Shown piece by piece: positions 50,592-58,300 of a stretch of DNA of 64,000 nucleotides. Source of the DNA: Enterobacter hormaechei ATCC 49162 (GTDB lineage: Bacteria > Pseudomonadota > Gammaproteobacteria > Enterobacterales > Enterobacteriaceae); contig NZ_MKEQ01000001.1 of NCBI RefSeq assembly GCF_001875655.1, positions 1,426,001-1,490,000 on the forward strand, written 5' to 3'. Made by a program: the position numbers and the translations under genes. The notes below the pieces were generated by a model. The model did not search any database. It was given only the letters and a program-made list of their open reading frames with translations, and had not been told where the DNA came from. Numbering within the stretch: the stretch's first letter is position 1; each line of letters begins with the position of its first letter.

Positions 50592-51335
50592 TCAGGCCGG
50601 ATTAGGGATATCAATAAAGGTCACATCCAGATCGGTATTTTCCGTCAGCCACTCGCTGAGGGCGCGGATGCCGCCACGCTCGGTGGCGTGATGGCCTGCC
50701 GCGTAAAAATGCAGGCCTTGTTCACGGGCAGAGTGAACCGTCTGCTCGGAGACTTCGCCGGTAATAAACGCATCAACACCGAAGCGTGCGGCGCTGTCGA
50801 TAAAGCCCTGGCCGCCGCCGGTACACCATGCTACACGCTTCACGGTATCCGGCCCGGTGTCGCCGCACCACAGCGGACGACGCCCCAGGCGCGCTTCGAT
50901 CCACGAGGCCAGCTCCAGACCCGGCACCGGCATCGACAGTTCACCCCACGGCACCAGAGGTTCAATTTCGCCCATCACGGTAATCCCCAGCAGCTGCGCC
51001 AGCTGAACGTTATTCCCCAGTTCAGGATGTGCATCAAGCGGCAGGTGATACCCGTACAGGTTGATGTCATTCGCCAGCAGCGTTTTGAGGCGATTGCGCT
51101 TCATACCGCGGATAATCGGCGATTCGTTTTTCCAGAAGTAACCGTGATGGACGATCACCGCATCGGCTTCCTGGCGCACCGCCTCATCCAGCAGCGCCTG
51201 GCTTGCCGTCACGCCGGTGATGATTTTTTGCACCGTGTCGCGCCCCTCAACCTGCAAGCCATTCGGACCATAGTCGCTAAACGAGGCGGTGTTGAGTTTT
51301 TCGTTAATCAGGCGTTCCAGTTCACTGTTTTTCAT
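50592..51335 (-). CDS. ybgI: NIF3-family dinuclear metal protein YbgI
   Basis: 247 residues as in E. coli. The family forms a hexameric ring with two metals per subunit. Metal ligands expected in VIVHHGYFWK (about 61-70), GYHLPLDAHPELGNN (about 94-108) and YAAGHHATERGG (about 212-223). Biochemical function is not settled; a radiation-resistance and GTP cyclohydrolase-like role has been proposed. The last ATG of ATGATGATG is used as start, matching E. coli; the first two would add one or two Met. 10 bp after phrB. Confidence 0.92.
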   Translation of the reverse strand: MKNSELERLINEKLNTASFSDYGPNGLQVEGRDTVQKIITGVTASQALLDEAVRQEADAVIVHHGYFWKNESPIIRGMKRNRLKTLLANDINLYGYHLPLDAHPELGNNVQLAQLLGITVMGEIEPLVPWGELSMPVPGLELASWIEARLGRRPLWCGDTGPDTVKRVAWCTGGGQGFIDSAARFGVDAFITGEVSEQTVHSAREQGLHFYAAGHHATERGGIRALSEWLTENTDLDVTFIDIPNPA

Positions 51336-51345
51336 CATCATTCTC

Positions 51346-52758
51346 TCAAACTTTTCGGGCGGCTTCGTACGCCGCCAGCGTGGCGACGCGCGCCTGTTTA
51401 TGGTCAACAATGGGACGGGGATAGTTCAGGGTAACACGCTGTTTATCCGCCCATACCCAGGGTTCATGGATGGCTTTGGCGGGAACATCCTTAAGTTCAG
51501 GCACCCAGCGACGAATAAACTCGCCGTCGGCGTCAAATCGTTGTCCCTGCGTGGTCGGATTGAAGATCCGAAAATAGGGCGCCGCATCCGTTCCGGTGGA
51601 GGCCGCCCACTGCCAGCCGCCGTTATTCGCCGCCAGATCGCCATCGATCAGCTGAGAGATAAAATAACGCTCTCCGGTTCGCCAGTCGATAAGCAGATCC
51701 TTCACCAGGAAGCTGGCGGTAATCATACGAAGACGGTTATGCATCCACCCGGTTTCATTGAGTTGCCGCATAGCCGCATCAACAATCGGAAAACCGGTGA
51801 GCCCACGCTGCCATGCCTTAAGCAGCGTCTCATTCGACTGCCACTGTACCTGTTCGGTCCAGCGAATGAAGGGCCGATGTTTACACAAATCAGGATGATA
51901 CGTCATCAGGTGGCGATAAAACTCACGCCAGATCAGTTCGTTCAGCCACACTGCGCCCGCTCCCCCGTCTAACGCATGAGGCTTTTCCGCCAGCAGCCGA
52001 TGTAAACACTGGCGTGGCGAGAGCGCGCCCAGCGCTAAACAGGCCGACAAGCGGCTGGTGCCTTCAATCGCGGGGAAATCCCGACGCGCCTCGTACTCCG
52101 CCGCCCCCTGCGTGCAGAACTGACGCAACCGGGCGATGGCCGCTTTCTCGCTGGCGGGGAATACCGTTTCATCGAACGACTGCTGGGGATAATTCAGCCT
52201 GATCGCTGGCAGCTCCGTTATCGTTTCCCCTCTCACGGCCGGGGCGGTAACGCACTCTGGCAGCCCCTCTTTCAGCCGCTTGATAAAGGCATTTTTAAAC
52301 GGGGTGAACACTTTATACATCTCGTGACTGCCGGTCATTACGCTACCCGGCGCGAGCATCACGCTGTCATCAAAGCCTTCACAGATCACCCCCGAAAGCG
52401 TTTTCTCCAGCAGGCGATCCCGCTGCTGCTCGTTAAATTCATACTGATAGTTGTAATAAAGATGCGTTACTGCGTGCTGCTGGCAGATTGCCTGCACCGT
52501 CTGGCGCTGCGCGGCAAAATCAGTCGCCTCTTTATAGATCAGTGGAATGCCTTTTTCGGCCAGGGAATGTTGCAGGTCATTCAGATATGCGCTGAGCAAT
52601 GCCGCTTGCCGGGGCGCCATGTCATGCTGCTGCCACTGTTCAGGCGTGGCGATAAACAGGGCCAGCACATTCGCGTCTTTAGCGCGGCAGGCCGCCGCGA
52701 GAGCGAAGTTGTCGTGAATGCGTAAATCCGCGCGAAACCAAACCAGATGGGTGGGCAT
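51346..52758 (-). CDS. phrB: Deoxyribodipyrimidine photo-lyase PhrB
   Basis: Light-driven repair of cyclobutane pyrimidine dimers. 470 residues. N-terminal alpha/beta antenna domain (about 1-130; HLVWFRADLRIHDNFAL), C-terminal FAD domain with LSACLALGALSPRQCLHRL (about 233), WLNELIWREFYRHLM (about 270), the electron-transfer Trp region in GLTGFPIVDAAMRQLNETGWMHNRLRM (about 320-346) and WQWAASTGTDAAPYFRIFNP. In E. coli it follows ybgA; here no ybgA is present upstream. Confidence 0.95.
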   Translation of the reverse strand: MPTHLVWFRADLRIHDNFALAAACRAKDANVLALFIATPEQWQQHDMAPRQAALLSAYLNDLQHSLAEKGIPLIYKEATDFAAQRQTVQAICQQHAVTHLYYNYQYEFNEQQRDRLLEKTLSGVICEGFDDSVMLAPGSVMTGSHEMYKVFTPFKNAFIKRLKEGLPECVTAPAVRGETITELPAIRLNYPQQSFDETVFPASEKAAIARLRQFCTQGAAEYEARRDFPAIEGTSRLSACLALGALSPRQCLHRLLAEKPHALDGGAGAVWLNELIWREFYRHLMTYHPDLCKHRPFIRWTEQVQWQSNETLLKAWQRGLTGFPIVDAAMRQLNETGWMHNRLRMITASFLVKDLLIDWRTGERYFISQLIDGDLAANNGGWQWAASTGTDAAPYFRIFNPTTQGQRFDADGEFIRRWVPELKDVPAKAIHEPWVWADKQRVTLNYPRPIVDHKQARVATLAAYEAARKV

Positions 52759-52859
52759 AAAACTCCAGGCGATTGTCCATTATGTCCGTAAGGGCATGCC
52801 GTAAAAGGAAAAAGGCACGCATTGAACTACTTTGCCATGAAGTGTAGACGGGATGAAAT

Positions 52860-52883
52860 AAAAAAGGCCGCACAAGGCGGCCT
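52860..52883 (-). terminator. Terminator of the small unit upstream of phrB
   Basis: AGGCCGC / GCGGCCT stem with a 5-nt loop and T6 on the minus strand, 6 bp past the stop of a 35-codon frame and 100 bp before phrB. It ends transcription of something other than phrB. Confidence 0.88.
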
Positions 52884-52888
52884 TAACG

Positions 52889-52996
52889 CTACTTGTCCTG
52901 CGCTATCGGGGTAAAGGCAATAAACACATCCGGTTTATCACTCTTTACAACGAGTACGCTGGCGACAATGAACGCGATGCAAAAATAGCGTTTCAC
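52889..52996 (-). CDS. Unrecognised 35-residue membrane peptide
   Basis: GTG-initiated frame: VKRYFCIAFIVASVLVV then a polar tail (KSDKPDVFIAFTPIAQDK). Residues 4-17 form one hydrophobic helix after a Lys-Arg start, so an inner-membrane or secreted-like peptide is likely. AGGGA lies 7 nt before GTG. The frame is followed at 6 bp by a strong terminator and preceded by a structured leader and promoter-like elements, so it appears to be its own gene. I do not recognise the family; type I toxin-like peptide or stress-related small membrane protein are possibilities only. Confidence 0.5.
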   Translation of the reverse strand: MKRYFCIAFIVASVLVVKSDKPDVFIAFTPIAQDK

Positions 52997-53018
52997 TATG
53001 CGGTCCCTGCTGCTAACC

Positions 53019-53136
53019 GCTCCACCTATCACCACCGGTGATAAATCGGTGGACACAAGCTCTGTGTGGAGCCTGACTCACGGTTGTGGTAACACCTTTC
53101 CCGGGACCGGTGCCCATTTGCGAGATGGCGGAAAGG
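53019..53136 (-). ncRNA. Structured leader of the small peptide gene
   Basis: Two nested or adjacent hairpins occupy the leader: GCTCCAC/GTGGAGC (53019-53025 with 53066-53072) enclosing CCACCG/CGGTGG (53032-53037 with 53047-53052), and CCTTTCC/GGAAAGG (53095-53101 with 53130-53136). The first ends 22 nt before the GTG start, so it could influence translation. Could be a riboregulator or part of a small RNA; unknown. Confidence 0.45.
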
Positions 53137-53144
53137 GACGCTGC

Positions 53145-53173
53145 ATAGTAGGCATCACGTGAGCAAAACGTAA
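53145..53173 (-). promoter_or_regulatory. Candidate promoter of the small unit
   Basis: TTACGT, 17 bp, TACTAT on the minus strand, placing the start of transcription next to the CCTTTCC hairpin and giving an RNA of about 280 nt to the terminator at 52860. The interval 53174-53305 shows no gene. Confidence 0.45.
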
Positions 53174-53305
53174 TCCATTGAACCTGTTTTTAAGAATTTA
53201 TTTAGGAGTGAAGCGTTTGCTTATTAAACCAGCAGAAGTATGCTTGTAAGCCTCTGTGTGAGAGCTTGAAAACCACCCAACGGACCGCGAATCCCGAGGG
53301 ACAAA

Positions 53306-53335
53306 AAAACCGCCACATTGCTGTAGGCGGTTTTT
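53306..53335. terminator. Terminator downstream of ybfA
   Basis: AACCGCC / GGCGGTT stem with an 11-nt loop, flanked by A7 and T7, usable in both directions; 25 bp after ybfA. Confidence 0.85.
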
Positions 53336-53359
53336 TTATGGCTACGACGTCGCGCCGTA

Positions 53360-53566
53360 TCAGTAGAAATCGCAGGTGGCTTTCTCTGCCTGATCCATCC
53401 ACACCGGCTTTTCGCTGGTTTTCGCCCAGACGCGGTGCAGGTAGCTGTAGAAACGTGCGCGATCTTTCCAGAACAGCATCACCGACAGGGCCAGCACGCC
53501 AGCCACTACGGCGAAAGTGCGACGCATGAAAATGATATGAGCCGGAAACTCTTTATAAAGATCCAT
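53360..53566 (-). CDS. ybfA: Small membrane-associated protein YbfA
   Basis: 68 residues with one hydrophobic segment (about 13-33, [20 protein letters not shown]) and a conserved C-terminal half ([27 protein letters not shown]). Matches E. coli YbfA in length and position, divergent from kdpF. Function unknown; sometimes listed as a stress-related DUF2517 protein. GGGGAG ribosome site. Confidence 0.9.
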   Translation of the reverse strand: MDLYKEFPAHIIFMRRTFAVVAGVLALSVMLFWKDRARFYSYLHRVWAKTSEKPVWMDQAEKATCDFY

Positions 53567-53774
53567 AATTTTCTCCCCTGTAGTTGGCCGGAAACCTTCT
53601 CCGGAAAATGTGAAATCTGTGACCTGGTTAAAATAATACCGCTTTGTTTGTAATTTTACTACTCATCCGACCACTCATTTTCATCCATTTCGTGAATATT
53701 TACATTCGCGCCCGTAATTAAGTTACAAAAAAGTTAACAATTTACTTACCAATAGTTAAATTGTGGTCTTTCCC

Positions 53775-53797
53775 TTTTTTATACTTTTTTTACACCC
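53775..53797 (+). promoter_or_regulatory. KdpE-binding site of kdpFABC
   Basis: T-rich element TTTTTTATACTTTTTTTACA with following CCC, almost the E. coli KdpE operator, about 80 bp upstream of kdpF. A possible -35/-10 pair downstream is TTGCGC (53823) and TACAAC (53847). The rest of 53567-53876 is AT-rich control DNA without a gene. Confidence 0.85.
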
Positions 53798-53876
53798 ACC
53801 CTTCTGATTTTTGCGAAATCTTTGCGCCATAAATCCTACCGTTTGTACAACAATAAAAGTCACCCGGAGGTGGAGT

Positions 53877-53966
53877 GTGAGTGCAGGTCTGATTGCCGGC
53901 ATCGTGCTGGTGTTCCTGTTATTGGGTTATCTGATTTATGCCCTGATTAATGCGGAGGCGTTCTGA
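53877..53966 (+). CDS. kdpF: KdpF, small subunit of the Kdp potassium pump
   Basis: 29-residue single-TM peptide, GTG start, sequence from [20 protein letters not shown] to ALINAEAF, nearly the same as E. coli KdpF. It stabilises the KdpFABC complex. GGAGG ribosome site; the stop overlaps kdpA (TGATG). Confidence 0.95.
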   Translation: MSAGLIAGIVLVFLLLGYLIYALINAEAF

Positions 53967-55645
53967 TGGCTGCTCAGGCGTTTTTGCTTATTGCCAGCTT
54001 TTTACTGGTGCTGTTTGTGCTCGCCAGGCCGCTGGGAACAGCGCTGGCGCGGCTGATCAACAACGTGCCATTGCCGGGCACGAGAAACATTGAAAACGTG
54101 CTCTGGCGCATTTCAGGTATCAGCGACCGGGAAATGAACTGGCGCCAGTACCTGATGGCAATCCTGCTTCTGAATATCGTGGGACTTATTGCCCTCTTTA
54201 CGCTGCTGATGCTTCAGGGCAGTCTGCCGTTGAACCCGCAGCAGTTACCCGGTTTATCCTGGCATCTGGCGCTGAACACGGCGGTCAGCTTTGTCACCAA
54301 CACCAACTGGCAGTCTTACGCAGGGGAAACCACGCTCAGCTACTTCAGCCAGATGGCCGGGTTAACCGTGCAAAACTTTCTTTCTGCGGCCAGCGGTATC
54401 GCGGTGATCTTCGCCCTGACGCGCGCGTTTGCCCGTCAGAATGTCAGCACCCTCGGCAACGCCTGGGTTGACGTCACGCGCATCGTCCTTTGGATCCTGA
54501 TGCCTGTTGCGCTGATTATTGCCCTGTTCTTTATTCAACAAGGCACCCTGCAAAACCTGCTGCCTTATACCCCTTACACCTCGCTTGAAGGCGCCAGAGA
54601 ACTTCTGCCAATGGGGCCAGTGGCGTCGCAGGAAGCGATCAAGATGCTGGGTACCAACGGCGGCGGCTTCTTTAACGCCAACTCATCGCATCCGTTTGAA
54701 ATCCCAACGGCATTAACCAATTTTGTGCAGATGCTGGCGATCTTCCTGATCCCCGCCGCGCTCTGCTTCGCCTTTGGCGATGTGGTTAACGATCGCAGTC
54801 AGGGACGCACGCTGCTGTGGGCAATGTCGTTGATCTTCGTGGTCTGCGTCGCACTGGTGATGTGGGCCGAATGGAACGGCAATAGCCACTTCATGCAGCT
54901 GGGCGCTAACAGCAATATAAACCTTGAAGGCAAAGAGAGCCGCTTCGGCATTCTTGCCAGCAGCCTCTATGCGGTGGTCACCACGGCGGCCTCCTGCGGG
55001 GCGGTGAACGCCATGCACGACTCTTTCACCGCGCTCGGCGGCATGATCCCCATGTGGCTGATGCAGACTGGCGAGGTGGTCTTCGGTGGGGTTGGCTCGG
55101 GGCTGTACGGGATGCTGTTGTTCGTTCTGCTCGCCGTATTTATCGCCGGGCTGATGATCGGCCGCACGCCGGAGTATCTCGGCAAAAAAATCGACGTCCG
55201 CGAAATGAAGCTAACCGCACTGGCGATCCTGGTTACCCCCGCCCTTGTGCTGCTCGGCACCGCGCTGGCGCTGATGACCGAAGCCGGTCGCAGCGGCATC
55301 TTTAACCCGGGCATTCACGGCTTTAGCGAAGTGCTTTACGCCGTTTCATCTGCCGCCAACAACAACGGCAGCGCCTTTGCAGGGTTAAGCGCCAACTCGC
55401 CGTTCTGGAACTGCCTGCTGGCATTTTGCATGTTCGTCGGGCGTTTCGGGGTGATTATTCCCGTCATGGCGATCGCGGGAGCACTGGTGAATAAGAAGAT
55501 CCAGCCGACCACCACCGGTACGTTACCGACTCACGGCGCGCTGTTCGTCGGCCTGCTGATTGGCACCGTTCTGCTGATGGGTGCCCTGACCTTTATCCCC
55601 GCCCTCGCGCTAGGCCCGGTTGCGGAATACCTCTCTTTACGCTGA
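53966..55645 (+). CDS. kdpA: Potassium-transporting ATPase channel-like subunit KdpA
   Basis: 559 residues, ten TM helices, four pore repeats of the superfamily of K+ transporters. Selectivity-filter Gly segments can be placed near [15 protein letters not shown] (about 108), [19 protein letters not shown] (about 228), [24 protein letters not shown] (about 340) and [13 protein letters not shown] (about 463). High-affinity K+ uptake at low potassium. Confidence 0.97.
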   Translation: MAAQAFLLIASFLLVLFVLARPLGTALARLINNVPLPGTRNIENVLWRISGISDREMNWRQYLMAILLLNIVGLIALFTLLMLQGSLPLNPQQLPGLSWHLALNTAVSFVTNTNWQSYAGETTLSYFSQMAGLTVQNFLSAASGIAVIFALTRAFARQNVSTLGNAWVDVTRIVLWILMPVALIIALFFIQQGTLQNLLPYTPYTSLEGARELLPMGPVASQEAIKMLGTNGGGFFNANSSHPFEIPTALTNFVQMLAIFLIPAALCFAFGDVVNDRSQGRTLLWAMSLIFVVCVALVMWAEWNGNSHFMQLGANSNINLEGKESRFGILASSLYAVVTTAASCGAVNAMHDSFTALGGMIPMWLMQTGEVVFGGVGSGLYGMLLFVLLAVFIAGLMIGRTPEYLGKKIDVREMKLTALAILVTPALVLLGTALALMTEAGRSGIFNPGIHGFSEVLYAVSSAANNNGSAFAGLSANSPFWNCLLAFCMFVGRFGVIIPVMAIAGALVNKKIQPTTTGTLPTHGALFVGLLIGTVLLMGALTFIPALALGPVAEYLSLR

Positions 55646-55663
55646 TTTTGCGGAGAATTTGTC

Positions 55664-57712
55664 ATGAGTCGTAAACAACTGGCCCTGCTCGAACCGACGT
55701 TAGTTCGTCAGGCCCTCATGGATGCGGTAAAAAAACTCAGCCCGCGCGTGCAGTGGCATAACCCGGTGATGTTTATTGTCTGGACTGGAAGTTTACTCAC
55801 CACCGCACTGGCGATTGCCATGGGAACGGGACACCTTTCAGGGAATGCAACGTTTACTGCCGCCATCAGCCTGTGGCTGTGGTTTACCGTGCTGTTCGCC
55901 AACTTCGCCGAAGCGCTGGCGGAAGGCCGGAGTAAGGCGCAGGCCAACAGCCTGAAAGGGGTGAAAAAGACCGCCTTTGCGCGCAAATTACGTGAACCTA
56001 AATATGGCGCGCAGATGGACCACGTGCCAGCGGATGAACTGCGTAAAGGCGACGTGGTGCTGGTGGAAGCTGGCGACATCATCCCCTGCGACGGGGAAGT
56101 GATCGAGGGCGGCGCGTCGGTAGACGAAAGCGCCATTACCGGGGAATCCGCACCGGTGATCCGTGAGTCCGGCGGGGATTTCGCCTCTGTTACCGGCGGG
56201 ACACGCATTCTTTCCGACTGGCTGGTGATCCAGTGCAGCGTCAACCCGGGTGAAACCTTCCTCGACCGGATGATCGCCATGGTGGAAGGCGCCCAGCGTC
56301 GTAAAACGCCGAACGAGATCGCCCTGACCATTCTGCTGGTGGCGCTGACCCTTGTCTTCCTGCTGGCCACGGCGACCCTGTGGCCCTTCTCCGCCTACGG
56401 TGGTACAGCGGTCAGCATCACCGTACTGATCGCCCTGCTGGTCTGTCTGATCCCCACCACTATCGGTGGCCTGCTGTCCGCGATTGGCGTGGCGGGGATG
56501 AGCCGTATGCTGGGCGCGAACGTCATCGCCACCAGCGGACGCGCCGTTGAAGCCGCGGGTGACGTAGACGTGCTGCTGCTGGATAAAACCGGGACCATCA
56601 CCCTGGGGAATCGTCAGGCCTCTGACTTTTTACCCGCTCCCGGCGTGGATCAAAAAACGCTGGCCGACGCAGCGCAACTTTCCTCTCTGGCCGATGAGAC
56701 GCCGGAAGGCCGCAGCATCGTGATCCTGGCTAAGCAGCGTTTTAACCTGCGCCAGCGCGACGTACAAAGCCTGCACGCCACGTTCGTGCCCTTCACCGCG
56801 CAAACCCGCATGAGCGGGATCAACATTCAGGACCGGATGATCCGTAAAGGGTCCGTTGATGCCATTCGCCGTCATATTGAAGCCAATAACGGACACTTCC
56901 CTCCGGAAGTCGACCATCTGGTGGAAAGCGTGGCGCGTCAGGGAGCGACACCCCTGGTGGTGGCGGAAGGTGCAAACGTTCTGGGGGTGATCGCCCTGAA
57001 AGATATCGTGAAAGGCGGTATTAAAGAGCGTTTCGCCCAGATGCGTAAGATGGGCATTAAAACGGTGATGATCACCGGGGATAACCGCCTCACCGCAGCC
57101 GCCATTGCCGCTGAAGCGGGCGTGGATGATTTCCTTTCCGAAGCGACGCCGGAAGCGAAGCTGGCTTTGATCCGTCAGTATCAGGCGGAAGGCCGTCTGG
57201 TGGCAATGACCGGCGACGGCACTAACGACGCCCCGGCACTGGCGCAGGCCGACGTGGCGGTGGCGATGAACTCCGGCACCCAGGCGGCAAAAGAGGCGGG
57301 CAACATGGTGGATCTCGACTCGAACCCGACCAAGCTGATTGAAGTGGTACACATCGGGAAGCAGATGCTGATGACGCGCGGCTCGCTGACCACGTTCAGT
57401 ATCGCCAACGACGTGGCGAAGTATTTCGCCATTATCCCGGCGGCCTTCGCGGCCACATACCCGCAGTTGAATGCCCTGAACGTGATGCACCTGCACTCTC
57501 CGGCCTCGGCCATTCTGAGCGCGGTGATCTTCAACGCCCTGATTATCGTCTTTCTTATTCCGCTGGCGCTGAAAGGGGTGAGCTATAAGCCGCTGACGGC
57601 CGCCGCCATGCTGCGCCGCAACCTGTGGATTTACGGCCTGGGCGGGCTGGTGGTGCCCTTTATCGGGATCAAGGTTATCGACGTGTTGTTAACGCTGTTC
57701 AGGCTGGTTTAA
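55664..57712 (+). CDS. kdpB: Potassium-transporting P-type ATPase KdpB
   Basis: 682 residues. TGES motif with Ser162 ([10 protein letters not shown]; inhibitory phosphorylation site in E. coli), phosphorylation motif LLDKTGTIT with Asp307, nucleotide-binding [10 protein letters not shown] (near 395), and hinge [22 protein letters not shown] (about 516-537). Drives K+ import in KdpFABC. 18 bp after kdpA. Confidence 0.97.
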   Translation: MSRKQLALLEPTLVRQALMDAVKKLSPRVQWHNPVMFIVWTGSLLTTALAIAMGTGHLSGNATFTAAISLWLWFTVLFANFAEALAEGRSKAQANSLKGVKKTAFARKLREPKYGAQMDHVPADELRKGDVVLVEAGDIIPCDGEVIEGGASVDESAITGESAPVIRESGGDFASVTGGTRILSDWLVIQCSVNPGETFLDRMIAMVEGAQRRKTPNEIALTILLVALTLVFLLATATLWPFSAYGGTAVSITVLIALLVCLIPTTIGGLLSAIGVAGMSRMLGANVIATSGRAVEAAGDVDVLLLDKTGTITLGNRQASDFLPAPGVDQKTLADAAQLSSLADETPEGRSIVILAKQRFNLRQRDVQSLHATFVPFTAQTRMSGINIQDRMIRKGSVDAIRRHIEANNGHFPPEVDHLVESVARQGATPLVVAEGANVLGVIALKDIVKGGIKERFAQMRKMGIKTVMITGDNRLTAAAIAAEAGVDDFLSEATPEAKLALIRQYQAEGRLVAMTGDGTNDAPALAQADVAVAMNSGTQAAKEAGNMVDLDSNPTKLIEVVHIGKQMLMTRGSLTTFSIANDVAKYFAIIPAAFAATYPQLNALNVMHLHSPASAILSAVIFNALIIVFLIPLALKGVSYKPLTAAAMLRRNLWIYGLGGLVVPFIGIKVIDVLLTLFRLV

Positions 57713-57724
57713 AAGGTGAATCGA

Positions 57725-58300
57725 ATGACGATGTTACGTCCCGCTATACTGTTGTTTATTCTGCTGTCTCTGATTACCGGCGGGCTGTACCCGCTGATGA
57801 CGACGGTGCTGGGCCAGTGGTGGTTTGAGGACCAGGCCAACGGCTCGCTGATCATCCAGAACGGTGAAAGCCGCGGCTCGCGTCTGATTGGGCAGAACTT
57901 TACGGACCCGCGCTACTTCCAGGGACGCCCTTCCGCCACTGCGGAAAGCCCGTATAATCCAATGGCCTCCGGCGGCAGCAATCTGGCTGGCAGCAATCCT
58001 GACCTGGACAAAGCCGTTGCTGAACGCGTTGCCGCCCTGCGCGCCGCGAATCCACAGGCCAGCCGGGAGGTGCCGGTTGAACTGGTCACCGCTTCCGCAA
58101 GCGGGCTGGATTACAGCCTGACGCCGGATGCGGTGGTGTGGCAGATCCCGCGCGTGGCCGCCGCCCGCCAGCTGACCGCCGAACAGGTAAGCCAGCTGGT
58201 TGCAGAACATACGCATAAGCCGCTGGTCAGCTTCATCGGCATGCCGGTAGTGAACATTGTTGAGCTGAATCTGGCGCTGGATGCGCTAAGGAAGAACTAA
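57725..58300 (+). CDS. kdpC: Potassium-transporting ATPase subunit KdpC
   Basis: 191 residues: one N-terminal TM helix (about 4-26) and a periplasmic/extracytosolic domain with [32 protein letters not shown] (about 55-85) and [21 protein letters not shown]. Start at MTMLRPAI, 5 nt after AGGTGA; a GTG three codons earlier is in the ribosome site itself. Directly abuts kdpD. Confidence 0.94.
   Translation: MTMLRPAILLFILLSLITGGLYPLMTTVLGQWWFEDQANGSLIIQNGESRGSRLIGQNFTDPRYFQGRPSATAESPYNPMASGGSNLAGSNPDLDKAVAERVAALRAANPQASREVPVELVTASASGLDYSLTPDAVVWQIPRVAAARQLTAEQVSQLVAEHTHKPLVSFIGMPVVNIVELNLALDALRKN

Noticed and set aside
53202..53402. 66-codon frame on the minus strand overlapping the ybfA terminator
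   Set aside because: It runs through the terminator hairpin and into ybfA in another frame, with no conserved features.
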